A stretch of DNA of 64,000 nt from CAG-882 sp050874385 (GTDB lineage: Bacteria; Bacillota; Clostridia; Lachnospirales; Lachnospiraceae). Below are positions 26,756 to 34,016 of this stretch, piece after piece (positions within the stretch are counted from its first letter, which is position 1; every line of letters starts with the position of its first letter). The notes under the pieces are model-generated. The model did not search any database. It was not told where the DNA came from and worked only from the letters and a program-made list of their open reading frames with translations. A program made the translations under genes and the position numbers. The DNA lies in NCBI GenBank assembly GCA_050874385.1, contig JBNMKO010000005.1, forward strand, positions 1 to 64,000, written 5' to 3'.

Positions 26756-26887
26756 ATGAGTTTTACAATAGTTCATCATAGATTACTTTTTGAAAAATAG
26801 GCAAAAAGCAGTGCTTTTTTATTTGTATTACTATGAAATATTGATATGTGGATATTAGAAAATGAAAATGTAAAAGGAGACACCAAC

Positions 26888-27751
26888 ATGGATATAAGGG
26901 TACTGCGCTATTTCCTCGCCGTCGCCCGCGAGGAAAACATCACAAAGGCTGCACAGAGCCTTCACATCGCACAGCCGTCGCTCTCAAAACAGATTATGGA
27001 GCTTGAGAATGAGATTGGAAGAAAGCTTTTAATTCGCGGAAAAAAGAAGGTGACGCTCACACAAGAGGGACTGTTGCTACGAAAGAGGGCGGAGGAGCTT
27101 GTGGCGCTCATGGAAAAGACGGAAAGGGAGCTTACAGCGGGCGATGAAGAATTGTCAGGTGAGTTATATATTGGAGGAAACGCCACATCTTCGGTGCTTA
27201 AAATTGCCGCACAGCTACGAAAAGAGCATGAGAATGTGAAGTTCCATTTTTACAGCGGGGATGCGACGGACGTTTTGGAGAGGCTTGACCACGGAAATCT
27301 TGATTTTGCGGTTATGCTTGAGCCGATAGACACGGTAAAATATGATTTTATCTCGCTTTCGGGCAGTTCGGAGTGGGGATTGCTCATGGAGAGCGATTGT
27401 GAGCTTGCAAAGGAGCGGATGGTGAGCCGCGAGGAGCTTGTGAAAGCTCCGCTTATACTGCACCAAAGAATTGGTTTGCAGGAGGAGATTGCGCACTGGG
27501 CGCAGACAAGCCTTGAGCGCATGAATATCGTGGCGACCTACAATGTCGTTCATGGAAGCCCGATAGCATTTGTGGAGAGCGGGCTAGGATATTTTCTCAC
27601 GACAAGGGATTTGCTCGCGCCGCGGCTTGACGATAACGTGTGCTTTCGCCCTCTAAATCCGCCGCTCACGACAAAGTATGCGCTTGTTTGGAAGAAACAT
27701 GCGGTTTTCGGGAAGGTGGCGGAGGCTTTTCTTGAAAAAATGAAGTGTTAA
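26888..27751 (+). CDS. LysR-family transcription regulator
   Basis: 287 residues from the ATG at 26888, nine bases after AAAGGAG; an in-frame ATG at 26846 gives an implausible extension. N-terminal winged HTH MDIRVLRYFLAVAREENITKAAQSL then HIAQPSLSKQIMELENEIG, followed by a LysR substrate-binding domain (GELYIGGNATSSVLKIAAQL; AFVESGLGYFLTTRDLL). Divergent from the MATE gene, which it may control. It is similar in layout to the LysR at 44858. Confidence 0.93.
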   Translation: MDIRVLRYFLAVAREENITKAAQSLHIAQPSLSKQIMELENEIGRKLLIRGKKKVTLTQEGLLLRKRAEELVALMEKTERELTAGDEELSGELYIGGNATSSVLKIAAQLRKEHENVKFHFYSGDATDVLERLDHGNLDFAVMLEPIDTVKYDFISLSGSSEWGLLMESDCELAKERMVSREELVKAPLILHQRIGLQEEIAHWAQTSLERMNIVATYNVVHGSPIAFVESGLGYFLTTRDLLAPRLDDNVCFRPLNPPLTTKYALVWKKHAVFGKVAEAFLEKMKC

Positions 27752-27789
27752 GCAGATGACAAGTTTTTTCAGGATTAATATTGTTTTAA

Positions 27790-27847
27790 CACTATAAAAG
27801 AAGTCCACCGCTTCTATTGCATGGAGTAATAAGTGGGAGACTTGTCA
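27790..27847 (+). repeat. Dispersed imperfect hairpin element, copy 1
   Basis: Related by eye to elements at 41791 and 57573: TATAAAAGAAGTC, then GCTTCTATTGC, GGAGTAATAAGTGGG and GACTT. The ends pair as AAGT/ACTT and CCAC/GTGG. This copy has no T-run. It lies between the convergent LysR and MerR genes. Confidence 0.5.
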
Positions 27848-27853
27848 TGCACA

Positions 27854-28249
27854 TTACCAGTTGAGCGGATTGCACTCGTCCTCGCGTTTTCCGTCGGCGA
27901 CCTCCTGACACACTTTTATTTTGTCGGTGAGGCATGAAATTCTTCTCTGCGCGGTCTCTAGGTCGTGCTCCGCCTGTTCCTTTAACTTTATTAAAATATC
28001 AAGTCTTTCGTTGATGGTGGACGCGCCCTGTTCACACAGCGAAAAATAATACTTTATCTCAGGTATGCCAAGTCCGCTTGAGCGCAGAAATACCACAGCG
28101 CGAAGCCAGTTTATTGACTCGTCATCAAATATCCTGTTGCCGTTTTTGTCATGGCGCAGATTTGGGACAAGCCCCATGTCGCAGTAGTGACGGACTGTGT
28201 GGACGGTGAGATTTAATGTGTCGCATACATATTTTATCGTGTAATTCAT
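27854..28249 (-). CDS. MerR-family transcription regulator
   Basis: 131 residues from the ATG at 28249; GGGAGG lies 13 bases upstream, and a TTG at 28270 would put that site inside the gene. It opens with the MerR HTH (MNYTIKYVCDTLNLTVHTVRHYCDMGLVP), then the conserved RIFDDESINWLRAVVFLRSSGLGIPEIKYY and a C-terminal coiled-coil dimerisation helix. It resembles the YyaN/CueR-distant group whose ligands are often electrophiles or oxidative stress. Divergent from the NmrA-like gene across a MerR-type operator at 28278. Confidence 0.93.
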   Translation of the reverse strand: MNYTIKYVCDTLNLTVHTVRHYCDMGLVPNLRHDKNGNRIFDDESINWLRAVVFLRSSGLGIPEIKYYFSLCEQGASTINERLDILIKLKEQAEHDLETAQRRISCLTDKIKVCQEVADGKREDECNPLNW

Positions 28250-28277
28250 AAAATTTATATAACCTCCCAAAAAAGTA

Positions 28278-28308
28278 TTGACCTCGGGTCACTCGAGGGT
28301 GTTAAGGT
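28278..28308 (+). promoter_or_regulatory. MerR-type promoter-operator
   Basis: TTGACC (-35, 28278-28283) is followed by a 19-base spacer and TAAGGT (28303-28308). The spacer contains the inverted repeat CCTCG (28282-28286) / CGAGG (28294-28298). An over-long 19-bp spacer with a dyad between -35 and -10 is the hallmark of MerR-regulated promoters. It points toward the NmrA-like/flavoprotein operon, leaving a ~190-base leader before the ATG at 28499. Confidence 0.8.
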
Positions 28309-28498
28309 AAATATACCACAGATATTTGAGAAACTCAAATAGCACAATATATGATGCAATGATTGCAAGTGAGTTGACATATTTACATGATTAATGAGCG
28401 ACAAAATTATTGAGCCATGAAATCGCAATATAATATTAAGTAGTTTTGCAAATATCTATAAATACAATTTATGCTGAAAGGTGGAAATGTAAATTTAT

Positions 28499-29098
28499 AT
28501 GAAAAAGGTTGTTATTTTTGGGGCAGCAGGTCACACAGGAAAATATATCACAAGAAAAATGCAGGCACAGAAGGATATTGAGCTTTCTGTTTTTGTTAGA
28601 AATCCTGACAAATTCGGGGATATGAAGCTTGACGGAGTGAACGTAATAAAGGGCGATGCACTTAACGCAGACGATGTTGTGAGAGCCATGGACGGGCAGG
28701 ATGTGCTTCTTTGTTCGCTTGAGGGAGATGTGCGCACGATGGCACAGAACATTGTGAGTGCATTAGAAAAGACTTCCGTTAAGAGAATTATATGGATAAC
28801 AGGAATGGGAATACACCACGAAATCACAGGCATGAGAGGAATGATGTTAAACATGCTTGCGAAAAAGAGACCTGATTATATTGAGGCAGCGGACATTATC
28901 GCAGGCAGCAGTGCTGTCACAACGCTTCTTAGATGCCCGGGAATAAAGGACGGGGACAACGAGGTTTATTTTCTCACAAAGGAGGGCGAGCAGCCTAAGC
29001 GCAACGATATTGCCAGAGCCGGAATTGCAAAGTGCATGGCGGATATGATAGCTGACGAGACGCTTGGGGCAAATGAGAGCTTGGGTATCACTAATTAG
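28499..29098 (+). CDS. NmrA-like NAD(P)H-binding oxidoreductase
   Basis: 199 residues, atypical SDR. Rossmann glycine motif VIFGAAGHTGKYI at residues 5-17, then ELSVFVRNPDKFG and VNVIKGDALNADDVVRAM, with IIWITGMGIHHE in place of the classical active-site region. Such proteins bind NAD(P)H and serve as redox sensors or quinone/flavin-type reductases. First gene of a two-gene unit controlled from the MerR operator. Preceded by AAGGTGG, slightly far from the ATG. Confidence 0.88.
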   Translation: MKKVVIFGAAGHTGKYITRKMQAQKDIELSVFVRNPDKFGDMKLDGVNVIKGDALNADDVVRAMDGQDVLLCSLEGDVRTMAQNIVSALEKTSVKRIIWITGMGIHHEITGMRGMMLNMLAKKRPDYIEAADIIAGSSAVTTLLRCPGIKDGDNEVYFLTKEGEQPKRNDIARAGIAKCMADMIADETLGANESLGITN

Positions 29099-29143
29099 TA
29101 GGTGGTTGCGAAAATTTAATTTTTTATACAGAAGGAGTATGTT

Positions 29144-29680
29144 ATGAAATCAGTTTTAATTTTATCGGGAAGTCCGAGACTTAACGGAAATTCCTCAATT
29201 TTGAGCGATGAATTTGCAAGAGGGGCAGCCGAGGCGGGCTGTCAGGTGGAGAAGATACAGGTTCAGAGAAAGCATGTTGCGGGCTGTCTTGGCTGTAATG
29301 CATGTTACAGGAATAACGGCGAGTGCGTTCAGAAGGACGACATGGCTGAAATCAAGGAAAAGATGATTGCCGCCGATGTGATAGTACTCGCATCACCGAT
29401 ATATTTTTATTCCATGACAGCGCAGTTAAAGGCTGTCATTGACAGAACTTATGCATTCTTTCAGCAGTTGAGCGGAAAAACTTTTTACTTTATAATATCA
29501 TGTGCCGCACCGGATGAGAGCCTGACGGAGACAATGAAAGCATCGCTTCGCGGCTTTACATGCTGCGTTCCTGAGTCGGTTGAGGGCGGAATTGTGCTCG
29601 GACTTGACACAAATGAGCCGGGTGACGTAAAAAGTAAGGCTGCCATGAAGCAGGCTTACGAGATGGGAAGAGCGCTGTAA
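29144..29680 (+). CDS. NADPH-dependent FMN reductase / iron-sulfur flavoprotein-like
   Basis: 178 residues. Flavodoxin-like fold: LILSGSPRLNGNSSILSDEF (FMN phosphate loop) then the compact cysteine motif CLGCNACYRNNGEC at about residues 47-60, characteristic of the iron-sulfur flavoprotein group, and ASPIYFYSMTAQLKAVIDR. It probably reduces electrophiles or transfers electrons in the cytoplasm. 45 bases after the NmrA-like gene and preceded by GAAGGAG, so co-transcribed; both would be induced through MerR (inference). Confidence 0.9.
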   Translation: MKSVLILSGSPRLNGNSSILSDEFARGAAEAGCQVEKIQVQRKHVAGCLGCNACYRNNGECVQKDDMAEIKEKMIAADVIVLASPIYFYSMTAQLKAVIDRTYAFFQQLSGKTFYFIISCAAPDESLTETMKASLRGFTCCVPESVEGGIVLGLDTNEPGDVKSKAAMKQAYEMGRAL

Positions 29681-30067
29681 TAGTTGGCGAGTTGCTTGGA
29701 TAAAGAGTGGCAAAATATATCTGAGACAGCAAAATTAATAAAAAATATGCAAAAGACAGAGTTCTTTATTATTATTTCATGAAGTTAGTCTTGTTCAAAT
29801 TATCATAATAAAATAAATATGTACATTTAAGCCGGAGAGGTTGTGTATTGACCAAAGGAAGTCGGAATTAAAAATCTGACAGTTAGAGGTCGGTACATGC
29901 TTCTTTGGCTTTTTTATTTATGAAAATTTTTTCTATAATATTTTATAAAATAAAATTACAAAATTGAAAACAAAAATACAAAAATCTTTTAGTTGATGAG
30001 ATTATAATTGAGGTAAAGTTGGAAAGCGCAGTTTTAATTACTATTAAGTCAAAGAGAAAGGCATGAC
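29681..30067. other. 387-base gap with a structured, T-run-ended element
   Basis: No gene seen. At 29829-29915 there is an element that can fold: CCAAAGGAAG (29852-29861) pairs with CTTCTTTGG (29900-29908) around an inner stem GTCGGA / TCTGAC (29861-29880) and ends in T6 at 29910-29915. AAGCC (29829-29833) could instead pair with GGCTT (29907-29911). It may be the operon terminator or a small structured RNA. A TATAAT box at 30003-30008 probably serves the GH3 gene. Confidence 0.4.
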
Positions 30068-32533
30068 ATGAATATTAAAAAAATAATTTCAAAGATGTCG
30101 TTGGAGGAAAAAATATCGTTCTGTACGGGCGGCGATTTCTGGCATACAAAGGCTATGCAAAAGTACAATGTCCCGGCGATTATGATGTCGGACGGGCCTC
30201 ACGGGCTTAGGTGTCAGCTTGGAGAGGCTGATATGGTCGGCGTGAATAAGTCCATGCCGGCGACTTGTTTTCCGGCTGCGGTGACAGCGGGGGCAACGTG
30301 GAATGAGGAACTCTATGCGCAGGAGGGAAAGGCGATAGGCGAGGAGGGACTCAGCTACGGTGTGCCGCTCATTCTAGGGCCCGGCTGCAATATGAAGAGA
30401 AATCCGCTCGCTGGAAGAAATTTTGAGTATATCTCGGAAGACCCATATTTTGCGGGAAAGATGGCGGCGGCGTTTATAAGAGGGCAGCAGGAGAGCGGTG
30501 CATCCTCAAGTTTAAAGCATTTTGCAGCGAATAATCAGGAGTATAAAAGGCAGAACGGCGACAGCCAAATGGATGAAAGGACGCTAAGAGAAATCTATCT
30601 TGCGGCATTTGAGATTGCTGTGAAGGAGGGAAAGCCCGACACCGTGATGTGCGCGTACAACAAGATTAATGGAGTGCATTGCAGCGACAGCAAAAAGCTT
30701 CTGAACGATATTTTGCGTGAGGAATGGGGTTTTGAGGGCACGGTGATTACCGATTGGGGAGCGTTAAATGACAAGATAAAGGCATTTAAGGCGGGCTGCG
30801 ACCTGAACATGCCGGGCGGCTCCGATTACATGGACAGGGCAGTTTACGAGGCGGTGAAAAATGGTTCACTCGATGAGGACAAGATTGATGCCTGTGTGGA
30901 GCGTATTCTAAGGCTTGTGGAGCATGGACAGAGGGTTTTAAATAAGAAAAACGATAGAAAAAGTAATGAAAATAGCGGCGAGAATAACAATCATAATAAC
31001 AGCGAAAATAGCAATCAGAACAAAAGGAAAAATAATAAAAATGGTCTCACAGAGCAGATGATTAATTCCCACAATGAGCTTGCGCGAAATATAGCACAAC
31101 AGGGTGCGGTTCTGTTAAAAAATGAGGACAATATTTTGCCGCTTGCCACGAATGACATTGTTCTGATTGGCTATATGGCGGGACATGCGCGTTATCAGGG
31201 AACGGGAAGCAGCCATATAAATCCGACCATGCAGGACAATCTGACAGATGCGTTTGCAGGAGTTACATATATTGAGTGCTGTGATGAGAGCGGAAATGTC
31301 ACAAAGGAGAGCATTAGAGAGGCAAAAAAGGCGGCAGCAGAGCATGAGGTTGTGATTGTCGCGGCGGGACTTCCGGAAGCCTATGAGTCGGAGGCGTTTG
31401 ACAGGGAGAGTATGCGGCTTCCAAAAGGTCACAACAGGATGATTGAGGCGGTTGCGTCGGTGAATAAAAACACCGTGGTTGTTCTTATGGGCGGAAGCTC
31501 AATGTTACTCCCATGGGCGGACAAGGTAAAGGGCATACTGTATCTCGGACTCGCAGGTCAGGCGGGAGCGACGGCGGCGTACAACCTTCTCACGGGAAAG
31601 GCGGTTCCGTCGGGAAAATTGACCGACTCGTGGGTTATGAGCTATGAGGATGTTGTCTCAAGGGAGACATTTGGAAAGAAAAATGTGGAGTACAGGGAAG
31701 GAATATATGTCGGGTACCGCTATTATGACAAGGCGGGAAAGAAGCTGCGATATCCGTTTGGCTATGGTTTGTCCTACACGACTTTTGAATACGCCAATCT
31801 GAATGTAAATGGAGAAAATGTATCGTTAGAGATTACTAACACCGGAAAATATGCCGGGGCAGAGATTGTCCAGCTTTATATTGGAGCACCGCAGGACGGA
31901 ATTTTCAGACCGAAAAAGGAATTAAAGAGATTTGCGCGCGTCGAGTTAGAGCCCGGTGAGACAAAAAAGGTGGACTTTGTACTTGATGACAGATGTTTTG
32001 CCGTGTGGAATGACGGATGGAAAGTGCCCGAGGGAACGTACACGGTGATGGCTGGAAGTTCCTGTGAGGACATAAGGCTTTCAAGAGAAATACATATAGA
32101 TGGCGAAAATCTTGCTGTACCTAAATGGCAGAAAGAAAGCTGGTATGAGACATTAAAAGGTCTGCCAACTAGGTCTGATTGGGAAAAACTTATGGGACAT
32201 GCAGTGCCGCTTGCGGCAGAGTCGAAAAAGGGGCATTTTACTTTGGACAATAGCTGCTATGAGATGAAGGACAGCTCACTTGTGATGAAAATTCAGTACA
32301 AGGTGACGGAAAACATCATAGCAAAGAGCTACGGCGGAAAGAAGGATATGTTCAATCCGGCGTACAAGATGACACTCACATGTGCCGTCGACTGTCCGCT
32401 GAGGGCGGCTGCAATATGTAGTGGCGGAGTGATGAGCGACGCGGTTATGAATGGAATGTTGCACATGGCAAACGGACATTATTTTAAGGGAATTGCGGCG
32501 ATGTTAAAGCGTAATAAGAGACGTAGAAAGTAA
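30068..32533 (+). CDS. GH3 beta-glucosidase-type glycosidase
   Basis: 821 residues, no signal peptide. N-terminal GH3 barrel: MSDGPHGLR (40-48), GRNFEYISEDPYFAG (117-130), SLKHFAANNQE (148-158), with the nucleophile Asp229 in VITDWGALND. The C-terminal alpha/beta sandwich follows (LLKNEDNILPL ... GGSSMLLPW ... LYLGLAGQAGATAAYNLLTGKAVPSGKL), then a fibronectin III-like domain (LEITNTGKYAGAEIVQLYI). An Asn/Lys-rich low-complexity insert at residues ~293-326 joins the first two domains. An extra ~100 residues follow the Fn3 domain. Expected substrate: beta-glucosides or related oligosaccharides, in the cytoplasm. First gene of a cluster with a symporter and a rhamnosidase. Confidence 0.94.
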   Translation: MNIKKIISKMSLEEKISFCTGGDFWHTKAMQKYNVPAIMMSDGPHGLRCQLGEADMVGVNKSMPATCFPAAVTAGATWNEELYAQEGKAIGEEGLSYGVPLILGPGCNMKRNPLAGRNFEYISEDPYFAGKMAAAFIRGQQESGASSSLKHFAANNQEYKRQNGDSQMDERTLREIYLAAFEIAVKEGKPDTVMCAYNKINGVHCSDSKKLLNDILREEWGFEGTVITDWGALNDKIKAFKAGCDLNMPGGSDYMDRAVYEAVKNGSLDEDKIDACVERILRLVEHGQRVLNKKNDRKSNENSGENNNHNNSENSNQNKRKNNKNGLTEQMINSHNELARNIAQQGAVLLKNEDNILPLATNDIVLIGYMAGHARYQGTGSSHINPTMQDNLTDAFAGVTYIECCDESGNVTKESIREAKKAAAEHEVVIVAAGLPEAYESEAFDRESMRLPKGHNRMIEAVASVNKNTVVVLMGGSSMLLPWADKVKGILYLGLAGQAGATAAYNLLTGKAVPSGKLTDSWVMSYEDVVSRETFGKKNVEYREGIYVGYRYYDKAGKKLRYPFGYGLSYTTFEYANLNVNGENVSLEITNTGKYAGAEIVQLYIGAPQDGIFRPKKELKRFARVELEPGETKKVDFVLDDRCFAVWNDGWKVPEGTYTVMAGSSCEDIRLSREIHIDGENLAVPKWQKESWYETLKGLPTRSDWEKLMGHAVPLAAESKKGHFTLDNSCYEMKDSSLVMKIQYKVTENIIAKSYGGKKDMFNPAYKMTLTCAVDCPLRAAAICSGGVMSDAVMNGMLHMANGHYFKGIAAMLKRNKRRRK

Positions 32534-32563
32534 AATATCAAATACGGAAAGGAGAAAATTCTT

Positions 32564-34015
32564 ATGAAGCAGATTACAATCAACAGGCTTCCGGCAGGGC
32601 GTATAAAATCGCCGGAGGTCACGAAAAAAGAAAAATGGATAGGTTATCTGATTGGACCTACTGGCGCACTTCTTTTAAATGCGGTGTTGGCATCTTACCT
32701 TAATGTCTACTACACGGACGTGCTAAAGCTGACGGGAGTATGGGGCGGAATGTTTTTGATGATGTTTCCGATATTGTCAAAGGTGATAGACGCTGTGACC
32801 AACATTGTAATGGGGCAGATTATTGACCACACAAAGAGCAGGGAGGGAAAGGCCAGACCGTGGCTTCTTTTGTCGGCTGTTCTGCTTCCAGTGACAGGAG
32901 TTTTGCTTTTCACTGTTCCAAGTGCGTCGCAGACGGTTCAGGTGATATGGGTAATGATTTCCTATAATTTGTTCTATTCGTTTGCATTTACCATCTACAA
33001 CATGAGCCATACGCTGATGGTGCCTCTCTCGACAAGGGATATAACGCAGAGAAGCGGTTTGTCCGTATTTAACAACATCGCACAGGTTATGGTGACGGGA
33101 ATTATTGTGGCGCTGGTTTTCCCGAGCGTGATTATGCCGATGCTCGGCGCAAACAAGCAGTCGTGGATAGTGTTGATGTGTGTACTGTCCATTATTGTTA
33201 TGCCGCTCGTGCTTTTGGAGTATTTTTTCACCAAGGAGAGAGTGACTGAGGAGGCAGATGCAACACAGACACAGAGCCAGACGATAGGGTCACAGCTAAA
33301 GGCAGTCATCCACGATAAATACTGGGTTATCATAATGCTCTACTATATTGTGTACACGCTTGGCTCATGCTTTAAAAATATTGCACTGATTTATTACTGC
33401 AACTATGTTCTCGGAACATACAACGACGGAATTACGCAGACGATGGTATCAGTTATCGGCGGTATTCCGATGGGAATAGGCATCTTTGCGGTAGGACCTC
33501 TCGCAAAAAAATTCGGAAAGAGAAATCTGACGCTTGCGGGCTTTGTGCTCTATGCGATAGGAGGCGCAATCTGCATTATGTCCCCTAAAAATATGGTAGT
33601 TGTACTGATAGGACAGTTTATAAAAAATATAGGCGGACTTCCATGTGCCTATGTATTTATGGCGCTGTTCGCCGATGTGCTCGACCATATCGAGTGGAAA
33701 TATAATTTCCGCTGTGATGGCTTGTCAACGTCCGTCTACACCATTATCGCGACGGTGTGCATCGGTGTCGCAAACGGAGTTTTTAACCTCTGTCTTGCAA
33801 ATTCCGGATATATGGCACCTGAGTTTATTGAGGCGACGGGGCAGACAATCGGCGTGGTGCAGAATATGGCGACGCAGAATATATGTACCTTTTTCTTTGT
33901 CGGCTTTGAGATAATCACAGCAGTTATTTTGATTGTTCTATTGGCGCAGCTCAACGTGGAGAAAACCATTGTAAAGGAGCAGGAGGAGATTAAGACCAGA
34001 AGGGAGAAGAAGTAG
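32564..34015 (+). CDS. GPH-family sugar:cation symporter
   Basis: 483 residues, twelve predicted membrane segments, of the glycoside-pentoside-hexuronide family of the major facilitator superfamily. Family marks: YYTDVLKLTG, PILSKVIDAVTNIVMGQIIDHT with the loop KSREGKARPWLL, and YNMSHTLMVPLSTRDITQRSGL. It imports a glycoside or uronide with Na+ or H+. 30 bases after the GH3 gene and one base before the GH78 gene, so the three form an operon; a rhamnosyl glycoside is a likely cargo (inference). Confidence 0.93.
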   Translation: MKQITINRLPAGRIKSPEVTKKEKWIGYLIGPTGALLLNAVLASYLNVYYTDVLKLTGVWGGMFLMMFPILSKVIDAVTNIVMGQIIDHTKSREGKARPWLLLSAVLLPVTGVLLFTVPSASQTVQVIWVMISYNLFYSFAFTIYNMSHTLMVPLSTRDITQRSGLSVFNNIAQVMVTGIIVALVFPSVIMPMLGANKQSWIVLMCVLSIIVMPLVLLEYFFTKERVTEEADATQTQSQTIGSQLKAVIHDKYWVIIMLYYIVYTLGSCFKNIALIYYCNYVLGTYNDGITQTMVSVIGGIPMGIGIFAVGPLAKKFGKRNLTLAGFVLYAIGGAICIMSPKNMVVVLIGQFIKNIGGLPCAYVFMALFADVLDHIEWKYNFRCDGLSTSVYTIIATVCIGVANGVFNLCLANSGYMAPEFIEATGQTIGVVQNMATQNICTFFFVGFEIITAVILIVLLAQLNVEKTIVKEQEEIKTRREKK

Positions 34016-34016
34016 A

